Shown here: in pieces, positions 45,789 through 54,887 of the stretch
Layout of the letters: the number at the start of each line of letters is the position of its first letter
How positions within the stretch are numbered: position 1 is the first letter of the stretch
DNA from: Kingella pumchi
GTDB lineage: Bacteria; Pseudomonadota; Gammaproteobacteria; Burkholderiales; Neisseriaceae
Length of the DNA stretch: 64,000 nucleotides
Assembly: GCF_022288825.1 (NCBI RefSeq)
Contig: NZ_JAKOOW010000006.1
Coordinates: forward strand, 62,812-126,811
Direction of reading: 5' to 3'
The notes under the pieces: model-generated
What the model was told of the DNA's origin: nothing
The model's input: only the letters and a program-made list of their open reading frames with translations
Database searches by the model: none
Translations under genes and position numbers: made by a program

Positions 45789-46523
45789 ATGCTTTTGGGC
45801 GTCAATATCGACCACGTCGCCACCCTGCGCAATGCGCGCGGCACCAACTATCCCAGCCCGTTGGAAGCCGCGCTAACCGCCGAAACCCACGGCGCCGACC
45901 TGATTACCCTGCATCTGCGCGAAGACCGCCGCCACATTAAAGACGACGACGTCGCCGCCATCCGCCGCGCGGTCAAAACCCGCATCAATCTGGAAATGGC
46001 GATGACCGAAGAAATGCTGGCCCACGCACTGTCGGTACGGCCGGATGACGTGTGCATCGTACCGGAAAAGCGCGAAGAAGTTACTACCGAAGGCGGTTTG
46101 GACGTATTGGCGCAGCGCGAGAAAGTCGCCCGTTTTACCGGCGAATTGCACGCCGCCGGCATCCGCGTGTCGCTGTTTATCGGTGCCGACCAAGAGCAGA
46201 TTCAGGCTGCTTTTGATGCCGGCGCCCGCGTAATCGAGCTGCACACCGGCGCCTATGCCGATGCGCCGAGCCACCGTGAGCGCGGGCAGGAGCTCGAGCG
46301 CATCCGCCGTGCCGCCGAGTTTGCCGCATCGCTGGGAATGACGGTTAATGCCGGCCACGGGCTGACCATCCACAATGTCGCCCCCATCGCCCGCATCCCG
46401 GAAATCGTCGAACTCAATATCGGCCATTCCCTGATCAGCCAGGCGGTATTTATCGGCCTGCCCGCAGCCATCGCCCAAATGAAGGAAGCCATTTTCCGCG
46501 CCCGCAGCCAAATCGCGCGCTAA
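45789..46523 (+). CDS. pdxJ: Pyridoxine 5'-phosphate synthase
   Basis: A 244-residue TIM-barrel enzyme that makes pyridoxine 5'-phosphate from 1-deoxyxylulose 5-phosphate and 3-hydroxy-1-aminoacetone phosphate, the last ring-forming step of vitamin B6 synthesis. Family segments are LGVNIDHVATLRNARGTNYP, HLREDRRHI, NLEMAMTEEM, CIVPEKREEVTTEGGLD and the phosphate-binding ELNIGHSLISQAVFIGL. Its stop is 40 bp before acpS on the same strand, the common pdxJ-acpS operon. Confidence 0.97.
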   Translation: MLLGVNIDHVATLRNARGTNYPSPLEAALTAETHGADLITLHLREDRRHIKDDDVAAIRRAVKTRINLEMAMTEEMLAHALSVRPDDVCIVPEKREEVTTEGGLDVLAQREKVARFTGELHAAGIRVSLFIGADQEQIQAAFDAGARVIELHTGAYADAPSHRERGQELERIRRAAEFAASLGMTVNAGHGLTIHNVAPIARIPEIVELNIGHSLISQAVFIGLPAAIAQMKEAIFRARSQIAR

Positions 46524-46563
46524 AGGCTTTCAGGCAGCCTGAAAAAAAAGACAAGGAGAAACT

Positions 46564-46944
46564 ATGATTTACGGCATCGGCACCGACATTCTCGCCATCA
46601 AGCGGGTGGAAGCGCTATATAAAAAATACGGCACCGCCCTGCCCGAGCGCATTCTCACGACGGTGGAAAAGGAAGACATCAAACTTGCCGCCGATCCCGT
46701 GCGCTTTTTGGCAAAACGCTTTGCCGCCAAAGAAGCCTTTTCCAAAGCCGTCGGCACCGGCCTGCGCGCGCCGGTGAGCCTGCAGCAGATCGGCATCGGC
46801 CACAACTCTTTGGGCAAGCCCGAATTTTTCTGCGAAGCGCCGCTGCGCGAATGGCTGGCCGAACAAGGCATCGGCCGCGTCCACCTGAGTTTGAGCGACG
46901 AAGCCGACTATATAGCCGCCTTCGCGCTGGCCGAAGCAGCCTGA
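46564..46944 (+). CDS. acpS: Holo-[acyl-carrier-protein] synthase
   Basis: A 126-residue phosphopantetheinyl transferase that activates acyl carrier protein. The N-terminal motif is MIYGIGTDILAIKRVEALY, with the metal-binding aspartate, and the second motif RFLAKRFAAKEAFSKAVGTG holds the catalytic glutamate. The C terminus HLSLSDEADYIAAFALAE is typical. AAGGAGAAA precedes the ATG. It is very probably co-transcribed with pdxJ. The stop codon is part of a DUS. Confidence 0.96.
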   Translation: MIYGIGTDILAIKRVEALYKKYGTALPERILTTVEKEDIKLAADPVRFLAKRFAAKEAFSKAVGTGLRAPVSLQQIGIGHNSLGKPEFFCEAPLREWLAEQGIGRVHLSLSDEADYIAAFALAEAA

Positions 46945-47050
46945 AAAACGAATCCGCCGCCTTTCAGGCTGCCTATGCCGCTTGTAGGCAGCCTAAAAGC
47001 CCAAAGCAGCCTGAAAACCCGTTTCACCACACACAAACCCGCCCGCTACC

Positions 47051-47686
47051 ATGTCCCTACATTTTGACATTACCGCCGTTACCCCCTTCCGCCAAAACTG
47101 CACCCTGCTGTGGGACGACGAAAGCCGCGAAGCCGTACTCACCGACGTCGGCGGCGACGTGCCGCAGCTTTTAGAAGAAATCGACCGCCGCGACCTGACG
47201 CTCAAAGCCGTGTGGCTCACCCACGGCCATCTCGACCACGCCGCCGGCGCCGACGAACTGATGCGCCTGCGGCCGGTGCCGGTACTCGGCCCGCATGCCG
47301 ACGACCGCTTTTTGCTCGAACAACTGCCCGTCATCACCCGCGAATACGGCTTTCCGGTATCGCCCGCTTTCGAGCCGCAGCAATGGCTGGCGGAAAACGA
47401 CTGCCTGAGCGTCGGCCGCTACCGTTTCCAAGTGCTGCACATCCCCGGCCACACCCCCGGCCACGTTGTGTTTTACTGCGCCGAAGCCGGCCTGCTGGTG
47501 GCCGGCGACGTACTGTTTTACGAAACCGTCGGCCGCACCGATTTTCCGCGCAGCAACCACGGCGATTTAATCCGCAACATCAGCGAAAAACTGCTCACGC
47601 TGCCTGAAGACACCACCGTCATCCCCGGCCACGGCCGCATGACCACCGTCGGCCACGAAAAACGGCACAACCCGTTTTTGCGCTAA
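47051..47686 (+). CDS. MBL-fold hydrolase, YcbL/glyoxalase-II-like
   Basis: A 211-residue metallo-beta-lactamase-fold protein. The metal-binding motif is WLTHGHLDHAAGADEL, followed by HIPGHTPGHVVFYC, the aspartate in LVAGDVLFYETVGRTDFP and the last histidine in VIPGHGRMTTVGHEK. The overall pattern is that of the YcbL group, which are small proteins with weak glyoxalase II activity. It lacks the C-terminal substrate domain of true GloB. Substrate is uncertain. Confidence 0.88.
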   Translation: MSLHFDITAVTPFRQNCTLLWDDESREAVLTDVGGDVPQLLEEIDRRDLTLKAVWLTHGHLDHAAGADELMRLRPVPVLGPHADDRFLLEQLPVITREYGFPVSPAFEPQQWLAENDCLSVGRYRFQVLHIPGHTPGHVVFYCAEAGLLVAGDVLFYETVGRTDFPRSNHGDLIRNISEKLLTLPEDTTVIPGHGRMTTVGHEKRHNPFLR

Positions 47687-47803
47687 ACCGGCGCTGCGGC
47701 ATTTATCCGCCGCCGCCATTGATATTTCCGCATTTCACCCATACAAAGCGCAACACGCCGCCGCAGGTAGCCTGAAAACACCACAGCCCACGGAACCCAG
47801 CCG

Positions 47804-48205
47804 ATGATAGGCATACTGATCATTACCCACGAAACCCTTGGCGCCGCTCACCAAAGTCTGGCGCGCCATTTTTTCCCCGACGCCGGTTTCGAGCATCTGC
47901 GCATCATCGGCGTGGACAGCTGCGAAGACCACGCCGACATCATAGGCCGCGCCCACACCCTGCTTGCCGAACTCGACAGCGGCCACGGCGTGCTGATTCT
48001 CACCGATATTTTCGGCGCCACCCCCTGCAACGCCGCCATGAAGCTGGTCGAACCCGGCCGCAGCGTCATCCTGACCGGCCTCAACGCCCCGATGCTGGTC
48101 AAAACCCTGCAGCACGCCCGCGACGAAACCCGTCTCGAACATCTGGCGCAAAGCGCCCGCGATGCCGCCGTCAAAGGCATTATGCTGTTCGACCAAGCCC
48201 TGTAA
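47804..48205 (+). CDS. PTS EIIA component, mannose family
   Basis: A 133-residue cytoplasmic phosphocarrier of the mannose-type PTS IIA family. The phosphorylated histidine is H9 in MIGILIITHETLG. Other signs are SGHGVLILTDIFGATPCNAA and the C-terminal alpha/beta fold. In Neisseria such a protein belongs to an incomplete PTS with HPr and enzyme I that probably has a regulatory job. Here neither ptsH nor ptsI is adjacent; a hypothetical gene follows instead. Confidence 0.88.
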   Translation: MIGILIITHETLGAAHQSLARHFFPDAGFEHLRIIGVDSCEDHADIIGRAHTLLAELDSGHGVLILTDIFGATPCNAAMKLVEPGRSVILTGLNAPMLVKTLQHARDETRLEHLAQSARDAAVKGIMLFDQAL

Positions 48206-48257
48206 ACCCGCCTTTTCCGCCTTTCAGGCAGCCTGAAACCCCGCTACGGAGACCCCG

Positions 48258-49256
48258 ATGACGCCGCACCTGCAATACATCCGCAACCTGTGCCGCCAAG
48301 CGCAAAATTTTTGGGACGACTGGCAGCGCCAGCCGCCTGCCGCCGATGCCGACCCGCAGACCATCGCAGATTTCGGCAACCGCCTGCTCGATACGCACTG
48401 CCCCGACGTCCATCTGGAATTTGACGGCAGCGGCGCTTCAGGCTGCCTGATTTTCACCGCCGACGGCGCAACCGCCAACTTCCCGCTGGTGCAGCTTTTG
48501 GCCGACCACGCCCCCGCCGGCCTGCCTTGGCCGGTGCACGCCTTCCGCCAGCCGTCCGCCGGCTTCGCCATCGAAATGAACGGCCTGCGCCTTGATCCCG
48601 CCCAAGTTTCCGCCGCCATCGGCCTGTGGCACGAACACCCCGCGCTGATACTCGGCCTGCCCGCGCTGCCCGCCGAGCAGCAGGAAAACGCCCAACGCGC
48701 CGCGCTGATTCTGCTCGACCACATCATCGGCGAATGGGCGGCAGCGGTCAAAATCGGCGCCGTCGATTTCTGCAACGGGCAGCCTGAAGACGCCTTCCCG
48801 CTTACCGAGCTGCCCCAACAGCTCGACAAGCTGTGGCAGACGCTCGGCCGCGACGGCCGCTATCCCGAAGCCGAATGGCAGTACACCACCTACCAATGCG
48901 ACCAGGAAAGCGGCCGCAGCCTGCTGATCCGCAACGAATCCGCCGCCCCGCTGGTCGGCCGCGCCGATATGCCGTGGTTTGTTTCCGTGTCCTGCCGGCT
49001 CGAAGGCGGCGACACGCTGGAACAGGCCTACGCCCTGCAGGATGCCTTTGAAGATGCCGCCGCGAAAAACCACGAAGGCATCGCCACCCTCAGCGTCAGC
49101 AACCTCGGCGCCGGCCGCCGCACCGTGTATGCCGCCACCGCCAACCCGCTGGCGCTGGCCGAAGCCGCCGAAGACCTGTGCCGCCGCTACGCCGCCCTCG
49201 GCGCCGAAGCCGTCTGCGAATACGATCCCGCCTGGGAGCACTACCGCATCGGTTAA
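48258..49256 (+). CDS. Hypothetical protein, possible DUF695-type C-terminal domain
   Basis: A 332-residue cytoplasmic protein, acidic and without signal peptide or membrane segment. The N-terminal half is mostly helical (ALPAEQQENAQRAALILLDH). The second half begins WQYTTYQCDQESGRSLLIRN and continues with PWFVSVSCRLEGGDTLEQAY and a closing YDPAWEHYRIG, which reminds me of DUF695-type domains. The identification is tentative. It lies 52 bp after the PTS IIA gene and may be in its operon. Confidence 0.7.
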   Translation: MTPHLQYIRNLCRQAQNFWDDWQRQPPAADADPQTIADFGNRLLDTHCPDVHLEFDGSGASGCLIFTADGATANFPLVQLLADHAPAGLPWPVHAFRQPSAGFAIEMNGLRLDPAQVSAAIGLWHEHPALILGLPALPAEQQENAQRAALILLDHIIGEWAAAVKIGAVDFCNGQPEDAFPLTELPQQLDKLWQTLGRDGRYPEAEWQYTTYQCDQESGRSLLIRNESAAPLVGRADMPWFVSVSCRLEGGDTLEQAYALQDAFEDAAAKNHEGIATLSVSNLGAGRRTVYAATANPLALAEAAEDLCRRYAALGAEAVCEYDPAWEHYRIG

Positions 49257-49342
49257 CATCCTTTCAGGCTGCTTTTGCACCAAAGCAGCCTGAAAAACAC
49301 CCGCCCCGTTTCCCACCACTGCATCACATCAAAGGAAGAACC

Positions 49343-49891
49343 ATGGATACGCTCGAACTGCTCACCACCCGCCGTTCCACCAAATCGCTCACCGCCCCCG
49401 CCCCCGACGAGCTGCAGCTCGAAACCATGCTCCAGGCCGCCAGCCAGGTACCCGACCACGGCAACCTTACTCCGTGGCGCTTTATCGTGATCAACAGCGA
49501 AAAAGGCAAAACCCGCCTGCACCAAGCCCTGCTCAAAGCGGTGGACGAGCTCAATCTCGGCGAAGACACCCGCGCCAAAACCCACAAAGTCATCAACCTC
49601 GCGCCGATGATTATCGCCGTGATCGCCAGCCCCAAAAGCGGCAAACCCGAATGGGAGCAGCAAATGAGCGCCGCCTGCTCCGCCTACGCCCTGCAGCTTG
49701 CCGCTCAGGCGCAAGGCTTCGACAGCATCTGGATCACCGGCCTGTGGGTCGGCACCGAGCAGGTGCGCGCCGCCTTTAACTGCGGCGAAAAAGAAAAAAT
49801 CCTCGGCTTCATTATGGTCGGCACCGCCGAAAACGCCTGCCACCACGGCGCCAAAAACACCGACAGCACCGCCTTTACCGAAATCTGGTAA
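49343..49891 (+). CDS. Nitroreductase-family protein (YdjA-like)
   Basis: A 182-residue FMN-dependent oxidoreductase of the small nitroreductase type. It begins MDTLELLTTRRSTKSLTAP, where the arginine pair contacts FMN, and continues with ASQVPDHGNLTPWRFIVI and LQLAAQAQGFDSIWITG. The C-terminal KILGFIMVGTAENA completes the flavin site. The start at 49343 follows AAAGGAAGAA. Physiological substrate unknown. The small size fits the YdjA group, which lacks one of the usual insertions. Confidence 0.9.
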   Translation: MDTLELLTTRRSTKSLTAPAPDELQLETMLQAASQVPDHGNLTPWRFIVINSEKGKTRLHQALLKAVDELNLGEDTRAKTHKVINLAPMIIAVIASPKSGKPEWEQQMSAACSAYALQLAAQAQGFDSIWITGLWVGTEQVRAAFNCGEKEKILGFIMVGTAENACHHGAKNTDSTAFTEIW

Positions 49892-49946
49892 GCCGCGTTT
49901 TCCACTTTCAGGCTGCTTTGCGCCCGACGCAGGCAGCCTGAAAACC

Positions 49947-49991
49947 AAAAGCAGCCTGAAAACCGTAATAAAGGTTTTCAGGCTGCTTTTT
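49947..49991. terminator. DUS-pair terminator between nitroreductase and rsmE
   Basis: AAAAGCAGCCTGAAAACC and GGTTTTCAGGCTGCTTTTT form an 18-bp stem with an 8-base loop between convergent genes. Confidence 0.8.
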
Positions 49992-50033
49992 ATGCGGATT
50001 TAAAACGGCAGTCCGACCGGTTTTTCAGGCTGC

Positions 50034-50768
50034 CTAGGCGCCGAAGTCGCCCCACAGCGTTTGCAGCGCGGATATGGCGGCCAGCGCGGCGGTTTCGGTG
50101 CGCAGAACGCGCGGGCCGAGCGTAAAGGCGGCAAAACCGCGCTCCCGCGCCAGCGCTTCTTCCTGCGGCGTCCACCCGCCCTCGGGGCCGACCATCAACT
50201 GCAGGCGGCGGCTTTCAGGCTGCCTGAAAGACGACAGCGGCGCGGCCTGGTGCGGGCTGGCCAGCAGGCGCAGCGCGGTGCTGTCGGAGAGTGCATCGAG
50301 TGCGGCGGGCAAGTCCAGCAGCGGCAGCACCTGTGGCACGCGGTTGCGCCCGCACTGCTCGCAGGCGGAGACGGCAATTTCCTGCCAGCGCGCCTGCCGT
50401 TTGTCGGCGCGCTCGCCCGAAAGGCGCACCACCGAGCGGCCGCCGAGCACCGGCTGGATGGAGGCCACGCCCAGTTCGACGCTTTTTTGCAGGGTGAAAT
50501 CCATGCGCTCGCCGGCAGAAACGGCCTGTATCAGGGTGATGTGCAGCGGGCTTTCGCGGTCGGTTTCGATGGGGGCATCGACGCGGCACAGGGCGCTGCG
50601 CCGTCCGAGCGACAAAAGCTCTGCCTGCGCTTCGCGGCCGCTGCCGTCAAACAGGGTCAGCGCGTCGCCGGCATTGAGCCGCAGCACTTGGATGTGGCGC
50701 ACCACGCGCTCGGGCAGTTCGGCCTGGCTGCCGGCTGCGGGCAGCTCGGGGATATGGAAGCGGGGCAT
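50034..50768 (-). CDS. rsmE: 16S rRNA (uracil-1498-N3)-methyltransferase
   Basis: A 244-residue SPOUT-class methyltransferase that modifies U1498 of 16S rRNA. The N-terminal PUA-like domain begins MPRFHIPELPAAGSQAELPE and has VVRHIQVLRLNAGDALTLFDG. The C-terminal trefoil-knot motif is LMVGPEGGWTPQEEALARER followed by TLGPRVLRTETAALAAI. It is divergent from the inositol monophosphatase gene, with 58 bp between them. Confidence 0.95.
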   Translation of the reverse strand: MPRFHIPELPAAGSQAELPERVVRHIQVLRLNAGDALTLFDGSGREAQAELLSLGRRSALCRVDAPIETDRESPLHITLIQAVSAGERMDFTLQKSVELGVASIQPVLGGRSVVRLSGERADKRQARWQEIAVSACEQCGRNRVPQVLPLLDLPAALDALSDSTALRLLASPHQAAPLSSFRQPESRRLQLMVGPEGGWTPQEEALARERGFAAFTLGPRVLRTETAALAAISALQTLWGDFGA

Positions 50769-50788
50769 TTTAAATCGGGGGTGGAAAG

Positions 50789-50797
50789 TGATAATAT
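50789..50797 (+). promoter_or_regulatory. Candidate extended -10 promoter of the monophosphatase gene
   Basis: TGATAATAT (TGn + TAATAT) lies 29 bp before the ATG at 50827 in the short divergent gap. Confidence 0.4.
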
Positions 50798-50826
50798 CGC
50801 GGCCTGCATTTTAGCAAAGAGCGCCC

Positions 50827-51624
50827 ATGGAACCCACCGCAAAATTAGAAGAGCTGGTTCGCGAAATCGCCTTCAGCGAAGTGATGCCGCGTTTTTTAAA
50901 CGGGCAGAGCGAGCGCAAGGCCGACGGCAGCATGCTGTCGGAAGCGGACTTGGTTTCGCAGGCGGCGTTTTCCGAGCGGCTGCCTGAAATTGTCGATGCG
51001 CCGGTGTTGGGCGAAGAGATGACTTACGAGCAGCAGCTCTCGCTGTGGCGCGCGCATGCGCAAAGCGGGCTGTGGGTGGTCGATCCGATCGACGGCACCA
51101 ATAATTTCGTCAACGGCCTGCCCCATTTTGCCCTGTCCGCCGCCCTGATCCGCGCCGGCCGCGCCGAATTGGGCGTGGTGTTCGACCCCTGCGCCGGCGA
51201 ATGTTTTTCCGCCGCCCGCGGCCGCGGCTCGCATCTCAACGGCGTCAAACTGCCGCTGCGCCGCGTGAAAAAACGCCTGCACGAAGCGCTGGCGGGCATC
51301 GACGTCAAACGCCTGCGCAGCGGCCGGCTGGTCAGCAGCCTGAACAATTTCGCCCCTTTCGGCACCCTGCGCTGCCTGGGCAGCAGCACGCTTGATTGGT
51401 GCTATCTGGCCGCCGGCCGTTTCGACATCTATATGCACGGCGGCCAAAACCTGTGGGACTACGCCGCCGGCGCCTTGATTTTCGAAGAAGCCGGCGGCAT
51501 CTACGCCACCCTCGAAGGCGACGACTTCTGGAGCGGCCGCCACGTTTTCCAGCGCTCGGTGGTTGCCGCCGGCCAGGAAGAGCTGTTTCAAAAATGGCTC
51601 GCCTGGGTGCGCGCCAACCAATAA
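50827..51624 (+). CDS. Inositol monophosphatase family protein
   Basis: A 265-residue Mg-dependent phosphatase of the SuhB/HisN/CysQ superfamily. The metal-binding signature is VVDPIDGTNNFVNGLPHFA near residue 86 and the second signature is LWDYAAGALIFEEAGG near residue 215. The upstream glutamate is in LGEEMTYEQQ. The members differ in substrate (inositol phosphate, PAP, histidinol phosphate), and the sequence alone does not decide. Confidence 0.9.
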   Translation: MEPTAKLEELVREIAFSEVMPRFLNGQSERKADGSMLSEADLVSQAAFSERLPEIVDAPVLGEEMTYEQQLSLWRAHAQSGLWVVDPIDGTNNFVNGLPHFALSAALIRAGRAELGVVFDPCAGECFSAARGRGSHLNGVKLPLRRVKKRLHEALAGIDVKRLRSGRLVSSLNNFAPFGTLRCLGSSTLDWCYLAAGRFDIYMHGGQNLWDYAAGALIFEEAGGIYATLEGDDFWSGRHVFQRSVVAAGQEELFQKWLAWVRANQ

Positions 51625-51687
51625 ACCCCGCCCTTGTTTCCACTTGCAGGCAGCCTTCAGGCTGCCTTGTTTTACGGTTTTTACTTT

Positions 51688-52752
51688 ATGTTAGTCCTCG
51701 GCATCGAATCCTCCTGCGACGAAACCGGCGTCGCCCTTTACTGCAGCAAACGCGGCCTGATCGGCAATGCGCTGCACACCCAGATGGCCATGCACGCCGA
51801 ATACGGCGGCGTGGTGCCCGAATTGGCCAGCCGCGACCACATCCGCCGGCTGGTGCCGCTTACCCAAGCCTGCCTGGCCGAAGCCGGCGCAGCTTACGGC
51901 GACATCGACGCCGTTGCCTACACCCAAGGCCCCGGCCTGGGCGGCGCCCTGCTCGCCGGCGCCTCCTACGCCAACGCGCTGGCCTTTGCTCTCGGCAAAC
52001 CGGTGCTGCCGGTGCACCATCTCGAAGGCCACCTGCTCTCGCCGCTGCTGGCCGACGAACGCCCCGAGTTCCCTTTCGTCGCCCTGCTGGTTTCCGGCGG
52101 CCACACCCAATTTATGGCGGTGCGCGGCATCGGCGACTACACCCTGCTGGGCGAAAGCGTGGACGACGCCGCCGGCGAAGCTTTCGACAAAACCGCCAAA
52201 CTGCTCGGCCTGCCCTACCCCGGCGGCGCCAAACTCTCCGAGCTGGCGCGGCTCGGCACGCCCGATGCCTTTTCCTTTCCCCGCCCGATGCTGCATTCGC
52301 ACGACTTGCAGATGAGTTTTTCCGGACTCAAAACCGCCGTGCTCACCGCCGTGGAAAAAGCCCGCGCCGCGCACGGCGGCAGCCTGCCCAATTCCGTGCG
52401 CAACGACATCTGCCGCGCCTTTCAAGACGCCGTGTGCGACGTGCTGGTGCACAAAGCCCGCCGGGCGCTGCTGCAAACCGGCTACCGCACGCTAGTGGTG
52501 GCCGGCGGCGTCGGCGCCAACTGGAAACTGCGCGCCGAATTGGGCAGCCTGAAAGTCAAAACCGCGCCCAAAGCGCCGGCCGAAGCCGTGCGCACCTTTT
52601 TCCCGCCGCTGCCGCTGTGCACCGACAACGGCGCCATGATCGCCTTCGCCGGCGCCATGCGGCTGCAACACCAAGTCCAAGCCGCGCAGCCGGCCGCCGC
52701 CTTTAACGTCCGCCCGCGCTGGCCGCTGGACGAGCTGGTGCAAACGGCCTGA
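51688..52752 (+). CDS. tsaD: tRNA N6-threonylcarbamoyladenosine transferase subunit
   Basis: A 354-residue enzyme that, with TsaB, TsaC and TsaE, makes t6A at position 37 of ANN-decoding tRNAs. The ASKHA fold starts LVLGIESSCDETGVALY. The metal-binding HxxxH is VHHLEGHLLSP; SGGHTQFMAVRGIGDYTLLG and VAGGVGANWKLR complete the ATP site. The ATG at 51688 gives a standard N terminus. The upstream frame begins inside a DUS and is unlikely. Confidence 0.96.
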   Translation: MLVLGIESSCDETGVALYCSKRGLIGNALHTQMAMHAEYGGVVPELASRDHIRRLVPLTQACLAEAGAAYGDIDAVAYTQGPGLGGALLAGASYANALAFALGKPVLPVHHLEGHLLSPLLADERPEFPFVALLVSGGHTQFMAVRGIGDYTLLGESVDDAAGEAFDKTAKLLGLPYPGGAKLSELARLGTPDAFSFPRPMLHSHDLQMSFSGLKTAVLTAVEKARAAHGGSLPNSVRNDICRAFQDAVCDVLVHKARRALLQTGYRTLVVAGGVGANWKLRAELGSLKVKTAPKAPAEAVRTFFPPLPLCTDNGAMIAFAGAMRLQHQVQAAQPAAAFNVRPRWPLDELVQTA

Positions 52753-52832
52753 AAGCTGCCCGCGCAAAAAAAACGCAGCCGGTCGCAGCTGCGGATACAA
52801 ACTTCAGGCTGCCCGCAGGCAGCCTGAAAACT

Positions 52833-53210
52833 TTACCAATACCACCACGGATAGCGCAGCGGGCTGTACCAGTCGTCGTAAAAATCGCGCGCCCTTTGCA
52901 GGCGGATTTGCGAAATGTGGTTTTGCCAGGCCATTTTGTAGCAGGCTTGGAACATCGGGTTCGACACCTTGTCCACATAACGCAGCCTGAACTGCTCGCG
53001 CTGCTTGGCATTGGCAAACGGCGGCGGATTAAACTGCTCGGCCATCAGCTTGGCGGTTTCCTCGTCGCACTGGCTGGCCAGTTCCACCTGCAGCGCCTGC
53101 TCCTGGCGCTTTTGCGCCGCCTTGCGCGCCGCCACCTGCTCCGGCGTGGCCGCGCACGCTCCCAATACCAGCGCTGCCGCCAGCGGCAGCCATATTTTCA
53201 GTTTTTCCAT
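52833..53210 (-). CDS. Hypothetical lipoprotein
   Basis: A 125-residue predicted lipoprotein. The ATG at 53210 gives MEKLKIWLPLAAALVLGACAA with lipobox LGAC. The mature protein has a charged helix (RKAAQKRQEQALQVELASQC) and a C terminus rich in tyrosine and tryptophan (DFYDDWYSPLRYPWWYW). Two further cysteines are present. A longer frame reaching 53474 would translate repeat DNA and is rejected. Family not recognised. Confidence 0.75.
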   Translation of the reverse strand: MEKLKIWLPLAAALVLGACAATPEQVAARKAAQKRQEQALQVELASQCDEETAKLMAEQFNPPPFANAKQREQFRLRYVDKVSNPMFQACYKMAWQNHISQIRLQRARDFYDDWYSPLRYPWWYW

Positions 53211-53395
53211 ATCCGCGTCCTTATCGGTCAAAACCGGCGCGCCCGCCAGCGGGAAACGCTGTAAAAACAAGCCTAAAACGGTTGGAATCATACGCCCGCC
53301 GCCCCTGCCGCGCAAGGGCGCGGCAGCCGCTTTTTCGCGCCCTACCAAGGGCAGGGAGATAGCCGCCGCCTGTGGACAAACGGCCGCCGTTTCGT

Positions 53396-53532
53396 CCCCT
53401 CCCCTGCGCTTGCGCGGGGGAGGGTCAGGGTGGGGGTGGCAGTTCGCAGAACTGCGTTTGCCGATATCCCGCAAAAGTTTCTACAGCGGCCTGCGCCCCC
53501 ACCCCAGCCCTCCCCCGCAAGCGGGAGAGGGA
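53396..53532. repeat. GC-rich palindromic element, copy 1
   Basis: The ends CCCCTCCCCTGCG and CGGGAGAGGGA face each other; inside lie GGGTCAGGGTGGGGGTGGCA, GTTCGCAGAAC and CGCCCCCACCCCAGCCCTCC. The reverse complement of the same design is found at 56952-57096. Together with a smaller hairpin near 53300-53335 it fills most of the 359-bp gap between the lipoprotein and bioB; no gene is supported there. Confidence 0.7.
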
Positions 53533-53569
53533 GCTAGGCACCTACCGTTTTCAGGCTGCTTTTACCGCC

Positions 53570-54688
53570 TTAAGCCGCGCAGCCGCAGCTGCCACCTGCC
53601 CCGCCGCCGCAACAGCCGCCCCGTGCCGCCAGTGCGGCGGCGATGTCGCTGCCGTCGGTTTCAGGCTGCCTTTCAGGCTGCCCCGATGCGCCGTATTGCA
53701 GCGGGTACAAATCCAGTTTGGCCATCAGCAGGCGGTCGCTGTCGGCTTCGGGGTTGTCGGTGGTCAGGAGTTTGTCGCCGTAGAAAATCGAGTTAGCGCC
53801 GGCAAGGAAACACATCGCCTGCATGGCTTCGGGCATGTCGCTGCGCCCGGCCGACAGGCGCACATAGCTTTGCGGCATGGTGATGCGGGCAACGGCGATG
53901 GTGCGCACGAATTCCGTCCAATCCAAATCTTCGGCGTCGGCCAGCGGCGTGCCTTCCACTTTGACCAACTGGTTGATCGGCACGCTTTCGGGCTGCGGGT
54001 CGAGATTGGCCAGGCTGGCGATGAGTCCGGCGCGCTCGGGGCGGCTTTCGTTCATGCCGACGATGCCGCCGCAGCAGATTTTCAAACCGGCTTTGCGCAC
54101 TTTGCCCAGCGTGTCCATGCGGTCTTCGTGGCGGCGGGTGTGGATGATGTCGTTGTAGCGTTCGGGGTCGGTGTCGAGATTGTGGTTGTAATAGTCCAGC
54201 CCCGCGTCTTTGAAGTCTTCGGCCATGCCTTCTTCGAGCAGGCCGAAGGTGCCGCAGGTTTCCATGCCGATGCCTTTAACGGCCTTGATAATGGCGGACA
54301 CGGTTTCCACGTCTTTAGGCTTGGGCCCGCGCCAGGCGGCGCCCATACAGAAACGGCTGGCGCCGCGCGCTTTGGCGATGCGGGCTTTTTCCAGCACGGT
54401 TTGTACATCCAGCATCTGCGATTTTTCCAGGCCGGTGTTGTAGTGGGCGGACTGCGGACAGTATTCGCAATCTTCCGAGCAGCCGCCGGTTTTCACCGAC
54501 ACCAGCGTGGAGAGCTGGATTTCGCGCGGGTCGAAATGGCGGCGGTGCACTTGGGCAGCCTGAAAAACCAGCTCGAGAAAGGGCAGGTTGAACAGCGCTT
54601 CAACGTCGCACTTTTTCCAATACTGCGCGGTGGGATGGGGACGGGTTTCGAGACTGCGCCGCAGCGCAACGGGGGAGAGTTTGCTCAT
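53570..54688 (-). CDS. bioB: Biotin synthase
   Basis: A 372-residue radical-SAM enzyme that inserts sulfur into dethiobiotin. The [4Fe-4S] motif CxxxCxxC is in GGCSEDCEYCPQSAHYN near residue 70. Other segments are GAAWRGPKPKDVETV, YYNHNLDTDPERYNDI and CCGGIVGMNESRPERAGL; RLSAGRSDMPEAMQAMCFLAGANSIF follows. AGGAAG precedes the ATG. The last ~20 residues form an unusual glycine/cysteine tail (ARGGCCGGGAGGSCGCAA) that I do not know from E. coli BioB. Other bio genes are absent here. Confidence 0.96.
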   Translation of the reverse strand: MSKLSPVALRRSLETRPHPTAQYWKKCDVEALFNLPFLELVFQAAQVHRRHFDPREIQLSTLVSVKTGGCSEDCEYCPQSAHYNTGLEKSQMLDVQTVLEKARIAKARGASRFCMGAAWRGPKPKDVETVSAIIKAVKGIGMETCGTFGLLEEGMAEDFKDAGLDYYNHNLDTDPERYNDIIHTRRHEDRMDTLGKVRKAGLKICCGGIVGMNESRPERAGLIASLANLDPQPESVPINQLVKVEGTPLADAEDLDWTEFVRTIAVARITMPQSYVRLSAGRSDMPEAMQAMCFLAGANSIFYGDKLLTTDNPEADSDRLLMAKLDLYPLQYGASGQPERQPETDGSDIAAALAARGGCCGGGAGGSCGCAA

Positions 54689-54887
54689 CGGTGGCTTCCT
54701 TATGGTTTGCGGCGTCGCAATGTCGCCGACGGGCGGCCGCAGGTCGCAATGTCCCGCACCGCCGGTTTGAAAAGCGCGCAGTATAGCGGTTTTGGCGGTG
54801 GCGGCGTATGGGATTTGGAAAACGGCGGCAGCCTGAAAACCAAAAGGCAGCCTGAAAACTCCGCCAAGCCCACTGGTAACGTCATTA

